Shown here: in pieces, positions 35,292-44,206 of the stretch
Layout: every line of letters starts with the position of its first letter
Numbering within the stretch: the first letter of the stretch is position 1
Source of the DNA: Bradyrhizobium sp. C9
Lineage (GTDB): Bacteria > Pseudomonadota > Alphaproteobacteria > Rhizobiales > Xanthobacteraceae
Direction of reading: 5' to 3'
Length of the DNA stretch: 64,000 bases
NCBI RefSeq assembly: GCF_002532045.1
Contig: NZ_NWTG01000006.1
Span: 62,001-126,000 of the forward strand
Made by a program: the position numbers and the translations under genes
Notes under the pieces: model-generated
The model's input: the letters and a program-made list of their open reading frames with translations, nothing else
Database searches by the model: none
What the model was told of the DNA's origin: nothing

Positions 35292-36782
35292 TTACTCCCA
35301 GGACCAGGTCGAGAAATCGTTCTCGAACTGCGGCACGTCCTTCCACACGCCCTTCAGCTTCTTGCTGGCGATCGTGATCAGTTGCGGCTGGAACAGGAAG
35401 CCGGCGACCGCATCGGTTGCCAGCATCCGCTGCGCGTCGCCGAGCAGCCTTGCCCGGCCGGCCTCGTCAGGCGTCGCCATGATCTGCTGATAGAGCGCGT
35501 TGAACGCCTCGGACTTGTAGCCGAGATAATAATCCGGCTCGGTCATCTTCACGAGATCGAACGGCTCGACATGCGCGACGATGGTGAGGTCGTAGTTGTG
35601 CGGGCCGGTGAAGACCTGCGACAGCCACTGCGCCCATTCGACGTTCTCGATCTTGGCAACGATGCCGACCTTGGCGAGCTGCGCCGCGAGCACCTCGCCG
35701 CCCTGCCGCGCGTAGGAGGGCGGCGGCAGCTTCAGGCTGAGCTCGAGCGGCGTCTTGACGCCGGCCTCGGCCAGCAGCTTCTTGGCCAACTCGGGATCGT
35801 AGGGATTGATGCCGGTGGTATCGACATAGCCGAGCGATCCCGGCGTGTAGAAGCTGCCGATCGGCGTGCCGAAGCCGTCGACCGCGCCGTCGATCATCGC
35901 CTTGCGGTCGATCGCGGCCAGGATGGCCCGGCGAACCCGGACGTCGTCGAGCGGCTTCTTGCGCTCGTTGATGCCGACGATGGTTTTTGTGCGCGAGCCG
36001 CCGATCAGCACATTGAAGCGCGGGTCGGCCTTGAACTGCGCCAGGCTGCGCGCCGCCGCAACCCGCGGAAACGCGTCGACGTCGCCTGACAGCAGCGCCG
36101 CGACCTGCGCAGCGGGATCGCCGATGAAGCGGATCGTCACCTTGGAAAGCTTGATCGCGGCGGCGTTGCGGTACTCCGGCCATTTCACCAGCGTGATCGA
36201 CGAGCCCTTGGCCCAGCTGCCGAGCGTGTAGGGCCCGGTGCCGACCGGCTGCGTCACATCGGTCGGCGCGCTCTTCGGCTCGACGATCGAACCCGATGCC
36301 TGGCCGAGCAGGAACGGCAGGTTCGGCTCGGAATATTTCAACGCGACGACAATCGTCTCCGGGTCCGGCGCCGTCACCGACGCGAACGCCTGGTACAGGC
36401 TCCTGTCCTTGTTGGTCGAGGTCGGCACCGCGGCGCGGTCGAACGTGAACTTCACCGCGGCGGAATCGAACGGCTCGCCATTGTGGAATTTGACGCCCTT
36501 GCGGAGCTTGAAAGTGTAGGTCTTGAGGTCCGGCGAGGCCTGCCAGCTCTCGGCGAGCAGTGGCGACACCGAGCCGTCCTCGTTGATCTTGGTCAACGTC
36601 TCATAGACGTTGTAGAGCGTGACTTCGGCGATCGCCGCAGCCGCCGCGTTGGTGGGATCGAGTCCCGGCGGCTCCAGCGTCATGCCCATCACGACGCTGT
36701 CCTTCTTGCCCTGCGCGAGGCTCGGCAGCGGCGCTGCGGCGAGCGCGGCAGCGGCCGCGATGACGCACAATTTCCTCAACAT
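35292..36782 (-). CDS. ABC transporter substrate-binding protein, peptide type (SBP family 5)
   Basis: 496 residues with a Sec signal peptide (MLRKLCVIAAAAALAAAPLP, cut after SLA-Q). Family 5 hallmarks: TYTFKLRKGVKFHNGEPFDS near residue 90, VGTGPYTLGSWAKGSS near 180 and the DVRVRRAILAAIDRKAMIDG region near 280. It is the last gene of a minus-strand operon (amidase, two permeases, two ATPases, binding protein), 56 nt after an ATPase gene. Ligand unknown; the amidase at the head of the operon suggests an amide or peptide-like compound. Confidence 0.92.
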   Translation of the reverse strand: MLRKLCVIAAAAALAAAPLPSLAQGKKDSVVMGMTLEPPGLDPTNAAAAAIAEVTLYNVYETLTKINEDGSVSPLLAESWQASPDLKTYTFKLRKGVKFHNGEPFDSAAVKFTFDRAAVPTSTNKDRSLYQAFASVTAPDPETIVVALKYSEPNLPFLLGQASGSIVEPKSAPTDVTQPVGTGPYTLGSWAKGSSITLVKWPEYRNAAAIKLSKVTIRFIGDPAAQVAALLSGDVDAFPRVAAARSLAQFKADPRFNVLIGGSRTKTIVGINERKKPLDDVRVRRAILAAIDRKAMIDGAVDGFGTPIGSFYTPGSLGYVDTTGINPYDPELAKKLLAEAGVKTPLELSLKLPPPSYARQGGEVLAAQLAKVGIVAKIENVEWAQWLSQVFTGPHNYDLTIVAHVEPFDLVKMTEPDYYLGYKSEAFNALYQQIMATPDEAGRARLLGDAQRMLATDAVAGFLFQPQLITIASKKLKGVWKDVPQFENDFSTWSWE

Positions 36783-36838
36783 TGGTCTGCTCCCCGGACG
36801 TGCTCTTTCATCAGCCTGGGCCGGTCCCGCACAATAGA

Positions 36839-37867
36839 CTAACCGGCCTCCGCGACCACCGGCGGCAGCGCCATCACGGCTTCAGCGTGATGGCAGGCCG
36901 CCAAATGGGCGTCTCCCACGTTGCGTAGCGCAGGCGCGGCCTCGCGACAATGCTGGTCGGCCAGTGGGCAGCGCGGCGCGTAAGGACAGCCGGCGGTGAC
37001 GGAGGACTGCGAGCCGGTCGCCTGCGCGCCGCGGCGGCGCCGGACGCCACCTGCCCGGGCCCGCGGAACCGCATCCAGCAGCGCGCGCGTGTAGGGATGG
37101 GCGCTGTGGGCGAACAGATCGGCGGGCCGCCCCTGCTCGACGATCCGCCCGAGATACATCACCGCGATCTCGTCGCACAGCAGGTCGACCACCGCGAGGT
37201 CATGGCTGATCAGGATGTAGCTGAGGCCGAATTCGTCCTGCAGGTCCTGCATCAGATTGAGCACCTGCGCCTGCACCGAGACGTCGAGCGCCGAAACCGG
37301 CTCGTCGGCGACGATCAGCTTCGGCTGGGTGATCAGCGCGCGCGCAATCGCGATGCGCTGCCGCTGGCCGCCGGAGAATTCGTGCGGGAACTTGTCCATG
37401 TCGGCATCGCGCAATCCGACCTGCCGCAGCACCGTGGCGACCCGCTCGCGCAGGCTGCCGCGATCGATCCGCCCGAGCGCGGTCAGCGGTTCGGCCACGA
37501 TGCGCGCGATGGTCTGGCGCGGATCGAGCGAGCCGTAGGGATCCTGGAACACCATCTGGAAATCGCGGCGGGCGTGGCGCAGCTCGTCCGGCGGCATCCG
37601 GTTGAGGTCGCGGCCCAGCAACGACACCGTGCCCGATGTCGGCCGCTCCAGCGCCATCACCAGCCGCGCAAGGGTCGACTTGCCCGACCCGGATTCGCCG
37701 ACGACGCCGAGGCTCCTGCCCGGCATCACTCGCACCGTGATGCCGTTGAGCGCGTGGACCTGCCCTGCGGGCTTGAACAGGCTTTCACGCGGCAGCGTGT
37801 AACGTTGCGCGAGGTCCGTCACCTCGAGCAACGGCGTTCCGGTCGCGGGTTGGTCCAGCACCGTCAT
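36839..37867 (-). CDS. ABC transporter ATP-binding protein, DppF type
   Basis: 342 residues. Walker A GESGSGKSTLARLV near residue 50, Q-loop QMVFQDPYGSLDPRQTI near 105, signature [15 protein letters not shown] near 163, Walker [16 protein letters not shown] near 180, switch His ISHDLAVVDLL near 215, and the Cys-bearing AGCPYAPRCPLADQHC near 300. The C-terminus is longer than usual by a Pro/Ala/Val-rich tail. ATG at 37867 overlaps the upstream ATPase stop by 4 nt. Confidence 0.93.
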   Translation of the reverse strand: MTVLDQPATGTPLLEVTDLAQRYTLPRESLFKPAGQVHALNGITVRVMPGRSLGVVGESGSGKSTLARLVMALERPTSGTVSLLGRDLNRMPPDELRHARRDFQMVFQDPYGSLDPRQTIARIVAEPLTALGRIDRGSLRERVATVLRQVGLRDADMDKFPHEFSGGQRQRIAIARALITQPKLIVADEPVSALDVSVQAQVLNLMQDLQDEFGLSYILISHDLAVVDLLCDEIAVMYLGRIVEQGRPADLFAHSAHPYTRALLDAVPRARAGGVRRRRGAQATGSQSSVTAGCPYAPRCPLADQHCREAAPALRNVGDAHLAACHHAEAVMALPPVVAEAG

Positions 37868-38862
37868 GTGCCGACGCCTCCAGCCGCCATCGAGACGTCG
37901 GTCCTGATGCAGCGCACGCCATGCGCCGCGCCGACATCGACGACAGCCGGCAGCGCCGCGCGGCAACGCGCCTCGGCGATCGCGCAACGATCGGCGAAGG
38001 TGCAACCCGCGGGCAGGTCGGCCAACTCCGGCACGGTGCCGGCAATGGTGGTGAGCCGCGTGCCCTTGCGCGCACCGAGCCGCGGCCGGGCCCGGAACAG
38101 GCCCTGCGTATAAGGATGGCCCATCCGCGTGAACACGGCATTGGTTTCGCCGCTTTCGACGACGGTGCCGCCATACATCACCATCATGCGCTCCACATTC
38201 TCGGCGATCACGCCGAGATCATGCGAGATCAGGATCATCGACATGCCGCGCTCTTCGACGAGACCCGCGATCAGATCGAGGATCTGGCCCTGGATCGTAA
38301 CGTCGAGCGCCGTGGTCGGCTCGTCGGCGATCAGCACGTCGGGCTGGCAGGCCAGCGCCATCGCGATCGTGATGCGCTGGCGCTGGCCGCCGGAAAACTG
38401 GTGCGGATTGGCATCGACCCGCTTCGCAGCATCCGGCAAGCCGACGCGATCGAGCAAGGCGATGGCTTCGCCGCGCGCCTCCGCCGCCGAGATGCCGGTG
38501 TGACGCCGCAGCGGCTCAGCGACCTGGTGACCGATCGTGTGCATCGGATTGAGCGCGGTCATCGGCTCCTGGAAGATCATGCTGATGCGGTTGCCGCGCA
38601 GCTTGCAGTAGGCCGCATCCGGCAGGCCAACGAGCTCCGCGCCATCGAGCCGGATGCTGCCGCCGATCACGGCGCTGTCGGGCAGCAGCCCCATCAGGGC
38701 CAGTGCCGTGACCGACTTGCCGCAACCGGATTCGCCGACCAGCCCGAGCGTCTCGCCGCGCCGAAGCGCAAAGCTGACGCCGCGGACGGCCTGCGCCGGG
38801 CCGCGGCTGGTGTTGAGCCGGACGCCCAGGTCCTTCACCTCGATCAGCGGCGCCTCGCCCAT
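37864..38862 (-). CDS. ABC transporter ATP-binding protein, DppD type
   Basis: 332 residues from ATG 38862. Walker [17 protein letters not shown] near residue 42, MIFQEPMTALNPMHTIG near 98, signature [15 protein letters not shown] near 157, Walker [15 protein letters not shown] near 177, switch His ISHDLGVIAENV near 212, and AGCTFADRCAIAEARC near 290. A two-residue gap separates it from the end of the permease gene (38865), and it overlaps the next ATPase gene by 4 nt. Together with that partner it energises the amidase-linked transporter. Confidence 0.93.
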   Translation of the reverse strand: MGEAPLIEVKDLGVRLNTSRGPAQAVRGVSFALRRGETLGLVGESGCGKSVTALALMGLLPDSAVIGGSIRLDGAELVGLPDAAYCKLRGNRISMIFQEPMTALNPMHTIGHQVAEPLRRHTGISAAEARGEAIALLDRVGLPDAAKRVDANPHQFSGGQRQRITIAMALACQPDVLIADEPTTALDVTIQGQILDLIAGLVEERGMSMILISHDLGVIAENVERMMVMYGGTVVESGETNAVFTRMGHPYTQGLFRARPRLGARKGTRLTTIAGTVPELADLPAGCTFADRCAIAEARCRAALPAVVDVGAAHGVRCIRTDVSMAAGGVGT

Positions 38863-38864
38863 GC

Positions 38865-39761
38865 TCAACGCTCCCGCGCCAGACGGGGATCGAGCAGATC
38901 GCGCAGGCCGTCACCGAGCAAGTTGAGCCCGAGCACCGCGATCGCGATCGCAACGCCGGGATAGACCGCGAGCATCGGCGACTGGAACAGCAGCGTCTGC
39001 GCGTCGTTGAGCATGCGGCCCCAGGACGGCTGCGGCGGCTGCGTGCCGAGCCCGAGATAGGACAACGCGGCCTCGGCGAGGATCGCCAGCGCGAACTGGA
39101 TCGTCGCCTGCACGATCAGGATCGACAGGATGTTCGGCAGCACGTGCTCGATCGTGATGCGGAACGAGCCCTTGCCCGCTGCGCGCGCGGCCAGCACGAA
39201 TTCGCGGGCCCAGATCGCATTGGCCGAGCCGCGGGTGACGCGGACGAAGGTCGGGATCTGGAAAATGCCGATCGCGGTGATCGAGGTCACCATGCCGGGG
39301 CCCGCGACCGCGGCCAGCATGATGGCCGACAGCACCGCCGGGAAAGCGAAGGTGAAGTCGCTCATCCGCATGATCAGCTCCTCGGTCCAGCCCTTGCGGG
39401 CCGCTGCGATCAGGCCGAGGCCAACGCCGAAGGTGAGGCCGATGCCGACGGCGATGACGCCGACCATGATGGTGGAGCGCGCGCCGACCAGCAGCAGCGA
39501 GACGATGTCGCGGCCGAGCACGTCGGTGCCGAGCCAATGCGCCGCCGACGGCGGGTGCAGTTTCGAGGCGACGTCGATGTCATAGGCGGACCATGGCGTC
39601 CAGACCAGCGACAGCAGCGCCGCGCCGAGCACGACGAGGCTGAGCACCGCGCCGAGGACGAAGCTGCGATGACGCAGCGCACGCCGCCAGAAGCCGGTTG
39701 CAGGCCTTGCGCCGGGTGCGAGTGCCGGCGCGCCGGCGGATGCGGTCAGCGGCGCGCTCAC
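38865..39761 (-). CDS. ABC transporter permease, DppC type
   Basis: 298 residues from GTG at 39761, whose GTGA overlaps the TGA of the upstream permease gene by 4 nt; longer in-frame starts run through that gene and are rejected. The first helix is LGAVLSLVVLGAALLSLVW near residues 38-56; HWLGTDVLGRDIVSLLL near 79 is DppC-specific; EAA loop EFVLAARAAGKGSFRITIEH near 193. The C-terminus LLGDGLRDLLDPRL is typical. Confidence 0.92.
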   Translation of the reverse strand: MSAPLTASAGAPALAPGARPATGFWRRALRHRSFVLGAVLSLVVLGAALLSLVWTPWSAYDIDVASKLHPPSAAHWLGTDVLGRDIVSLLLVGARSTIMVGVIAVGIGLTFGVGLGLIAAARKGWTEELIMRMSDFTFAFPAVLSAIMLAAVAGPGMVTSITAIGIFQIPTFVRVTRGSANAIWAREFVLAARAAGKGSFRITIEHVLPNILSILIVQATIQFALAILAEAALSYLGLGTQPPQPSWGRMLNDAQTLLFQSPMLAVYPGVAIAIAVLGLNLLGDGLRDLLDPRLARER

Positions 39762-40708
39762 AGGTTGGCGACCTTGATGCGCGGATCGATGAAGGCATAG
39801 AGCACATCGACCACGAAATTGACTGTCACGACCATCGCCGCCAGCAGCATCACGCAGTTGCGCACCACGATCAGGTCGCGGTTGGCGATCGACTGGAAGA
39901 TCAGCCGGCCGAGGCCCGGCAGATAGAACACGTTCTCGATCACGATGGTGCCGGCGAGCAGATTGGCGAATTGCAGCCCCATCACGGTCATGACCGGGAT
40001 CATGGCGTTGCGCAGCACATGGCGCCACAGCACCTCGCGCTTGCCGAGCCCTTTTGCACGCGCGGTACGCACAAAGTCCTCGCGCAGCACCTCCAGCACC
40101 GCCGAGCGGGTGACGCGGGCGAGGATCGCGGCCTGTACCACGGCGAGCGAGATCGCGGGCAGCAGCAGCGAGCGAATCCCGGCCCAGACGCCGTCATCCC
40201 AGCCGGCAAATCCGCCGGCAGACAGCAATTGCAGCTTCACCGAGAACAGCAGGATCAGGAGGATCGCGAACCAGAAATTCGGCAGCGCGATGCCGATCTG
40301 AGTGAGCGACATCACGCCGACGTCGCCGAGTTTGTTGTGGTTGGCCGCGGTGTAGATGCCGGCCGCGAGCGCCAGCACCACCGTGATCAGCATCGACATG
40401 ATCGCGAGCGGGATCGTCAGCACCAGCCGCTCCGCGATCAGGCCGGCCACCGGCGTGCCATAGACATAGCTGTTGCCGAGATCGCCGACCGCCATGCCCT
40501 TGAGCCAGAGCAGGTAGCGAACCGCGAGCGGCTGGTCGAGCCCGAGCTTGACGGTGAGCGCGCGTACCGCATCGGGCGAGGCGTCGGCGCCCATCAGCAT
40601 CTGGGCGGCATTACCGGGCAGCGCATCGAGCACCAGGAAAATGATCAGCGAGGCCGCGACCAGCGTCGCCACCAGGGTCAAGATCCGCCGCAGGAAGAAT
40701 ACGCTCAT
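39758..40708 (-). CDS. ABC transporter permease, DppB type
   Basis: 316 residues. N-terminus MSVFFLRRILTLVATLVAAS is typical of DppB, followed by the periplasmic domain and five further helices; the EAA loop DFVRTARAKGLGKREVLWRH is near residue 205 followed by LRNAMIPVMT. It begins the transporter part of the operon, 76 nt after the amidase gene, and overlaps the next permease by 4 nt. Confidence 0.93.
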   Translation of the reverse strand: MSVFFLRRILTLVATLVAASLIIFLVLDALPGNAAQMLMGADASPDAVRALTVKLGLDQPLAVRYLLWLKGMAVGDLGNSYVYGTPVAGLIAERLVLTIPLAIMSMLITVVLALAAGIYTAANHNKLGDVGVMSLTQIGIALPNFWFAILLILLFSVKLQLLSAGGFAGWDDGVWAGIRSLLLPAISLAVVQAAILARVTRSAVLEVLREDFVRTARAKGLGKREVLWRHVLRNAMIPVMTVMGLQFANLLAGTIVIENVFYLPGLGRLIFQSIANRDLIVVRNCVMLLAAMVVTVNFVVDVLYAFIDPRIKVANL

Positions 40709-40784
40709 GCCCGCCCGAAGGATTGGGAACAGGCCGCAGGTTTCAACATGTTCGCGAACGAATGCAAGCCCTTCGCCGCACCAT

Positions 40785-42215
40785 TCATGATTTCAGCGCC
40801 GGCCAGCGGCCGAGCAGATCGCTCGCCTGTTCGAACAGCGCCGCGACGCGCAAGAGTTCCGCATCGGCCCGGAAGCGGCCGACCAGATGCAGGCCAACCG
40901 GCAGGCCGTCGCGGCCGAAGCCCGAGGGGACGCTGACCGCGGGATGCCCGGTCATGTTGAACAGCATGGTCCAGGGAAACCAGTGCGGCCGCACGCTGTC
41001 GAAGCGCTGGCCGTCGATGTCGATGGTGCCGAACAGATCCTGATCGATCGGCAGCGCTGTGCGGGTCAGGGTCGGCGTCGCCAAGAGATCGCCGCGCGCG
41101 AACAGCGCCTGCACCCGGCGGAACAGCGCGGTGCGATCGAACATCGCCTGCTGATAGTCGACGCCGCTCACCTTCGCGGCCAGCGCGAGCTGCTTCAGGA
41201 AGGTCGGGCTGAGGTCATCGGGATGATCGGCTGCAAGCTTCTCGAAGCGGGTACGCCAGACCGTGTGATTGATGGCGCGCCAGATCGGCTCGATGTCGAA
41301 GCCATCACCGGAGAACTCCTCGAGTTCGGCGCCGAGGCTGGCCAGCCGGTCGAGGCTCGCCTCGAAGTTAGCAGCAACATCCGCGGTCACCGGCCGGCCC
41401 GGCGGCGACAGGCAGAACAGCACCCGCCTGCCCCGGAGATCGCCGCGTGGCGCCGCGCGATCGAGATAATCGGGCACCGGCACGCCGATCGACCAAGGAT
41501 CGGACGGATCCTCGCCGGCCATCGCCTGCATCATCAGCGCGGTGTCGGCGACGGTGCGCGTGGTCGGCGTGACATAGGTCTGGTTGCCGAAGGCGTCCTG
41601 CACCTGGCTGTGCGGGATCACGCCGTTGCTCTGCTTGATCCCGACCACGCCGTTGCAGGCGGCGGGAATCCGGGTCGAGCCGCCACCGTCGGTCGCAACC
41701 GCCAGCGGCGCGATGCCGGTCGCGACCGCCACCGCCGCACCGCCGCTCGAGCCGCCACTCGTCCGTTCCGCACTCCAGGCATTGCGGGTGCGGCCAAACA
41801 GCGGCGAGTCGGTCAGGCACTTGCTGCCGAACTCCGGCGTCGTGGTCTTGCCGAGCAATATTCCGCCCTGCGCACGGAGCCGGGCCACCGCCACGGCGTC
41901 ATGATCAGGCACGTTGTTCCGGTACGGCACCGCGCCGAAGGTCGTGCGCACGCCCTTGGTGCTGACGATGTCCTTCACCGTGAACGGGATGCCGTGCAGC
42001 AGCCCGAGCGGCTCGCCGGCCATGACCTGCCGCTCCGCGACCTTCGCCTGCGCCATCGCCGCCTCGCCACACAGCGTGATGAAGCAGTTCAATTCGGGTT
42101 GCAGCCGCTCGGCGCGGGCCAGTACCGCGGCCGTCACCTCGACGGGAGATATGTCCCTGGCGCCTATGCGCTCGCGCAATTCGGTCGCCGGCAGAAGACA
42201 GAGATCTGCACTCAT
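40785..42215 (-). CDS. Amidase signature family hydrolase
   Basis: 476 residues from ATG 42215. The Ser-cisSer-Lys triad is visible: Lys81 in GIPFTVKDI, the cis-Ser in TSGGSSGGAAVAVA (about 156-157) and the nucleophile in TDGGGSTRIPAACNG (about Ser180). It is cytoplasmic with no signal peptide. The family cleaves amide bonds in many small molecules (aryl acylamides, nitriles' amide products, peptides' C-terminal amides); the substrate is unknown. It heads a minus-strand operon with a peptide-type ABC transporter, and a LysR regulator gene is divergent 118 nt upstream, so uptake and hydrolysis of the same compound is the likely role. Confidence 0.9.
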   Translation of the reverse strand: MSADLCLLPATELRERIGARDISPVEVTAAVLARAERLQPELNCFITLCGEAAMAQAKVAERQVMAGEPLGLLHGIPFTVKDIVSTKGVRTTFGAVPYRNNVPDHDAVAVARLRAQGGILLGKTTTPEFGSKCLTDSPLFGRTRNAWSAERTSGGSSGGAAVAVATGIAPLAVATDGGGSTRIPAACNGVVGIKQSNGVIPHSQVQDAFGNQTYVTPTTRTVADTALMMQAMAGEDPSDPWSIGVPVPDYLDRAAPRGDLRGRRVLFCLSPPGRPVTADVAANFEASLDRLASLGAELEEFSGDGFDIEPIWRAINHTVWRTRFEKLAADHPDDLSPTFLKQLALAAKVSGVDYQQAMFDRTALFRRVQALFARGDLLATPTLTRTALPIDQDLFGTIDIDGQRFDSVRPHWFPWTMLFNMTGHPAVSVPSGFGRDGLPVGLHLVGRFRADAELLRVAALFEQASDLLGRWPALKS

Positions 42216-42319
42216 GATGACGCACACTCTCCAAAAGCCGGTCAGCACGTTCGACCGCGTTGACAGCCAGAATGCCTCCCATGTTAACTCGGCGTCCAAT
42301 ACGAATTTGAAGGCCAACC

Positions 42320-42336
42320 CATACGTTTTCGGTATG
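42320..42336. promoter_or_regulatory. Candidate LysR-type operator (CATAC-N7-GTATG)
   Basis: The perfect dyad CATACGTTTTCGGTATG fits the T-N11-A LysR box and lies in the gap between the divergent amidase operon and the LysR gene, overlapping the LysR gene's first possible start codon. It could serve auto-repression and activation of the amidase operon. Inference only. Confidence 0.45.
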
Positions 42337-43227
42337 CCTATGGATTTGCGTCGGCTTCGTTACTTCGTCGCGGTGGCAGAGGAGCGCAGCGTCGGCAAGG
42401 CTGCCGAGCGGCTGCGGATGGCGCAGCCGCCGCTGTCGGTGCAGATCCGCAAGCTCGAGGCCGAACTCGGCACGCCGCTGTTCCGCCGCGGCACGCGCGG
42501 CATGGATTTGACGGAGGCCGGTCTCGCCCTGCTGTCGCGGGCGAGCGAGGCGCTGGCGCTGGCCGAGGAAGGATTCGAGGCCGCGCGCGCGATCGCCGCC
42601 GGGCAGCGCGGACGGCTCTCGGTCGGCTACATGTTCGTGCTGGCGAGCGCAATGCTGCCGCGCCTGGTCCCGGAACTGCGGCGGTCGCTTCCCGGCGTCG
42701 ATCTCGATTTCGTGGAGCTTTCCGCATCGACCCGCGAGACCTTGCTGCTCGACCGCGCCGTCAGCGTCGCCTTGTGCATGCCGGCGATCCATCATCCGGA
42801 AATCCAGGTGGCCCAGATCGGCACCCAGCCGCTGATGTTGGCGATGCCGGCGCGCTCGCCGCTCGCCCGCCTCTCTGCGGTGCCGGTCAGCCGATTGCAG
42901 GGACGCCCGCTGATCGCCCTGCCGCGGCCAGAAGAACAGCCCACCTCATCGGCGGTGTCGGCGATGCTGCGGCGGCATCAGGTGGTGATGCCGATCGTCA
43001 GCCGGGTGGAGACCGTGCACTCGGCGCTCAGCCTGGTGCTCGCCGGCGAAGGGCTCGCGATCCTGCCGGCTTGCGCGAAACTCGGCGCGCCGCCCGGCGT
43101 CGCGTTCCGGCGCTTTGTCGACATCACCGACGCGATCGAGATCGCGGCCTGCTGGCGGCGCGATTCCTCGAGCCCGTTGATCCGAAATTTCCTCAGAAGC
43201 GCCGAGAAGGTCGTCGCGCGGCTGTGA
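42334..43227 (+). CDS. LysR family transcriptional regulator
   Basis: 297 residues (MPMDLRRLRYFVAVAEERSV). Winged HTH at residues 3-62 (VGKAAERLRMAQPPLSVQIR), then the two-lobed effector domain from about 93 (RLSVGYMFVLASAMLPRLV). It resembles LysR regulators of aromatic or amide catabolism such as the CatR/BenM group in its N-terminal signature. Start could be ATG 42334 or ATG 42340, no strong ribosome site being visible; the second would free the dyad at 42320-42336. It is divergent from the amidase/ABC operon, which is its probable target, and convergent with the polyol operon. Confidence 0.88.
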   Translation: MPMDLRRLRYFVAVAEERSVGKAAERLRMAQPPLSVQIRKLEAELGTPLFRRGTRGMDLTEAGLALLSRASEALALAEEGFEAARAIAAGQRGRLSVGYMFVLASAMLPRLVPELRRSLPGVDLDFVELSASTRETLLLDRAVSVALCMPAIHHPEIQVAQIGTQPLMLAMPARSPLARLSAVPVSRLQGRPLIALPRPEEQPTSSAVSAMLRRHQVVMPIVSRVETVHSALSLVLAGEGLAILPACAKLGAPPGVAFRRFVDITDAIEIAACWRRDSSSPLIRNFLRSAEKVVARL

Positions 43228-43254
43228 CGCCGGCTGCGTTGCGTCGCCGAGCAA

Positions 43255-44193
43255 CTACCAATAATCCGCAGGCAATTCCCGGCTCCGCGGCGGATCGGCG
43301 CCCGCGCGGGTGCAGGTGAAGGCCGCGCATTTGCAGGCAAAGGACAGCGCGCGTGTGAGCTCGGCCGCGCCGATCTCGCGCAGTTGCTGCCGCGCGATCC
43401 GATCCAGCCGATGCAATGCGGCGAGCAGCGCGGCCTGAAAACTGTCGCCGGCACCGATCGTATCCACCACATTCACCACCGGCGAGGCGACCTCGATCGA
43501 GCCGGCCTTGCGATGCCAGGCAGCGGCGCCATCATTGCCGCGCGTGATGACGACGAGCGATACGCCGTTCGACAGCAGCGCTTCGGCCCTCACCGCATAG
43601 GCCTCGTTGCCGAACAGATAGGCGAAGTCGACGTCAGACATCTTGACGACATCCGCCTTGCCGCAGAACGCCAGTATGCGGGCGCGATAGGCATCTTTAT
43701 CCTTGACGAGGTTCGGCCGGCAATTCGGATCGAGCGAGATCGTCACGGTCGTCCGCGCATCCTCGATGAAGGCCAGCGTCTCGGCCGCGCCCTGGTCATG
43801 GACAAGCGTGGTCGAGCCCGTGTGCAGGCATGTGACGCCGTCAAGCGCGATCGCATCACGCCGATAGGTCCAGTTCCGCGATGAAGTGTCGGCATCATAG
43901 AAGGCGTATTGCGTCTCGGTGCCGGTCACGCGCGCAAAGGCCAGCGTGGCCTGATGGTCGCTGCGCGTCGCGCGGCTGAGAGCGACACCGGACGCCGCGG
44001 CATGTTCGGCAATCATCCGGCCGAAGGTGTCGGTTGAGATGCCGCCGACAAAGCCGGTGGGAAGGTCGAGCCGGGCGCTGCCGATCGCGATGTTGAGACA
44101 GGAGCCGCCGACCGCGGGCGTCAGGGCCTCGCGTCCATCCGCCGTCCGCGACGGCAGGAAATCGATCAGCGCATCTCCGCAACTCAGCAGCAT
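43255..44193 (-). CDS. PfkB family sugar kinase, probable fructokinase
   Basis: 312 residues from ATG 44193. Ribokinase-fold signatures: N-terminal GGSCLNIAIGSARLDLPTGF near residues 29-48 and the C-terminal anion hole VVDTIGAGDSFQAALLAAL with catalytic Asp near 250. It phosphorylates a free sugar, most likely fructose, at the end of the polyol pathway (sorbitol or mannitol to fructose to fructose 6-phosphate). It is the last gene of the minus-strand polyol operon, 13 nt after the FGGY kinase gene. Other PfkB substrates (ribose, tagatose) cannot be excluded. Confidence 0.85.
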   Translation of the reverse strand: MLLSCGDALIDFLPSRTADGREALTPAVGGSCLNIAIGSARLDLPTGFVGGISTDTFGRMIAEHAAASGVALSRATRSDHQATLAFARVTGTETQYAFYDADTSSRNWTYRRDAIALDGVTCLHTGSTTLVHDQGAAETLAFIEDARTTVTISLDPNCRPNLVKDKDAYRARILAFCGKADVVKMSDVDFAYLFGNEAYAVRAEALLSNGVSLVVITRGNDGAAAWHRKAGSIEVASPVVNVVDTIGAGDSFQAALLAALHRLDRIARQQLREIGAAELTRALSFACKCAAFTCTRAGADPPRSRELPADYW

Positions 44194-44206
44194 GGACAAA
44201 CAATCC

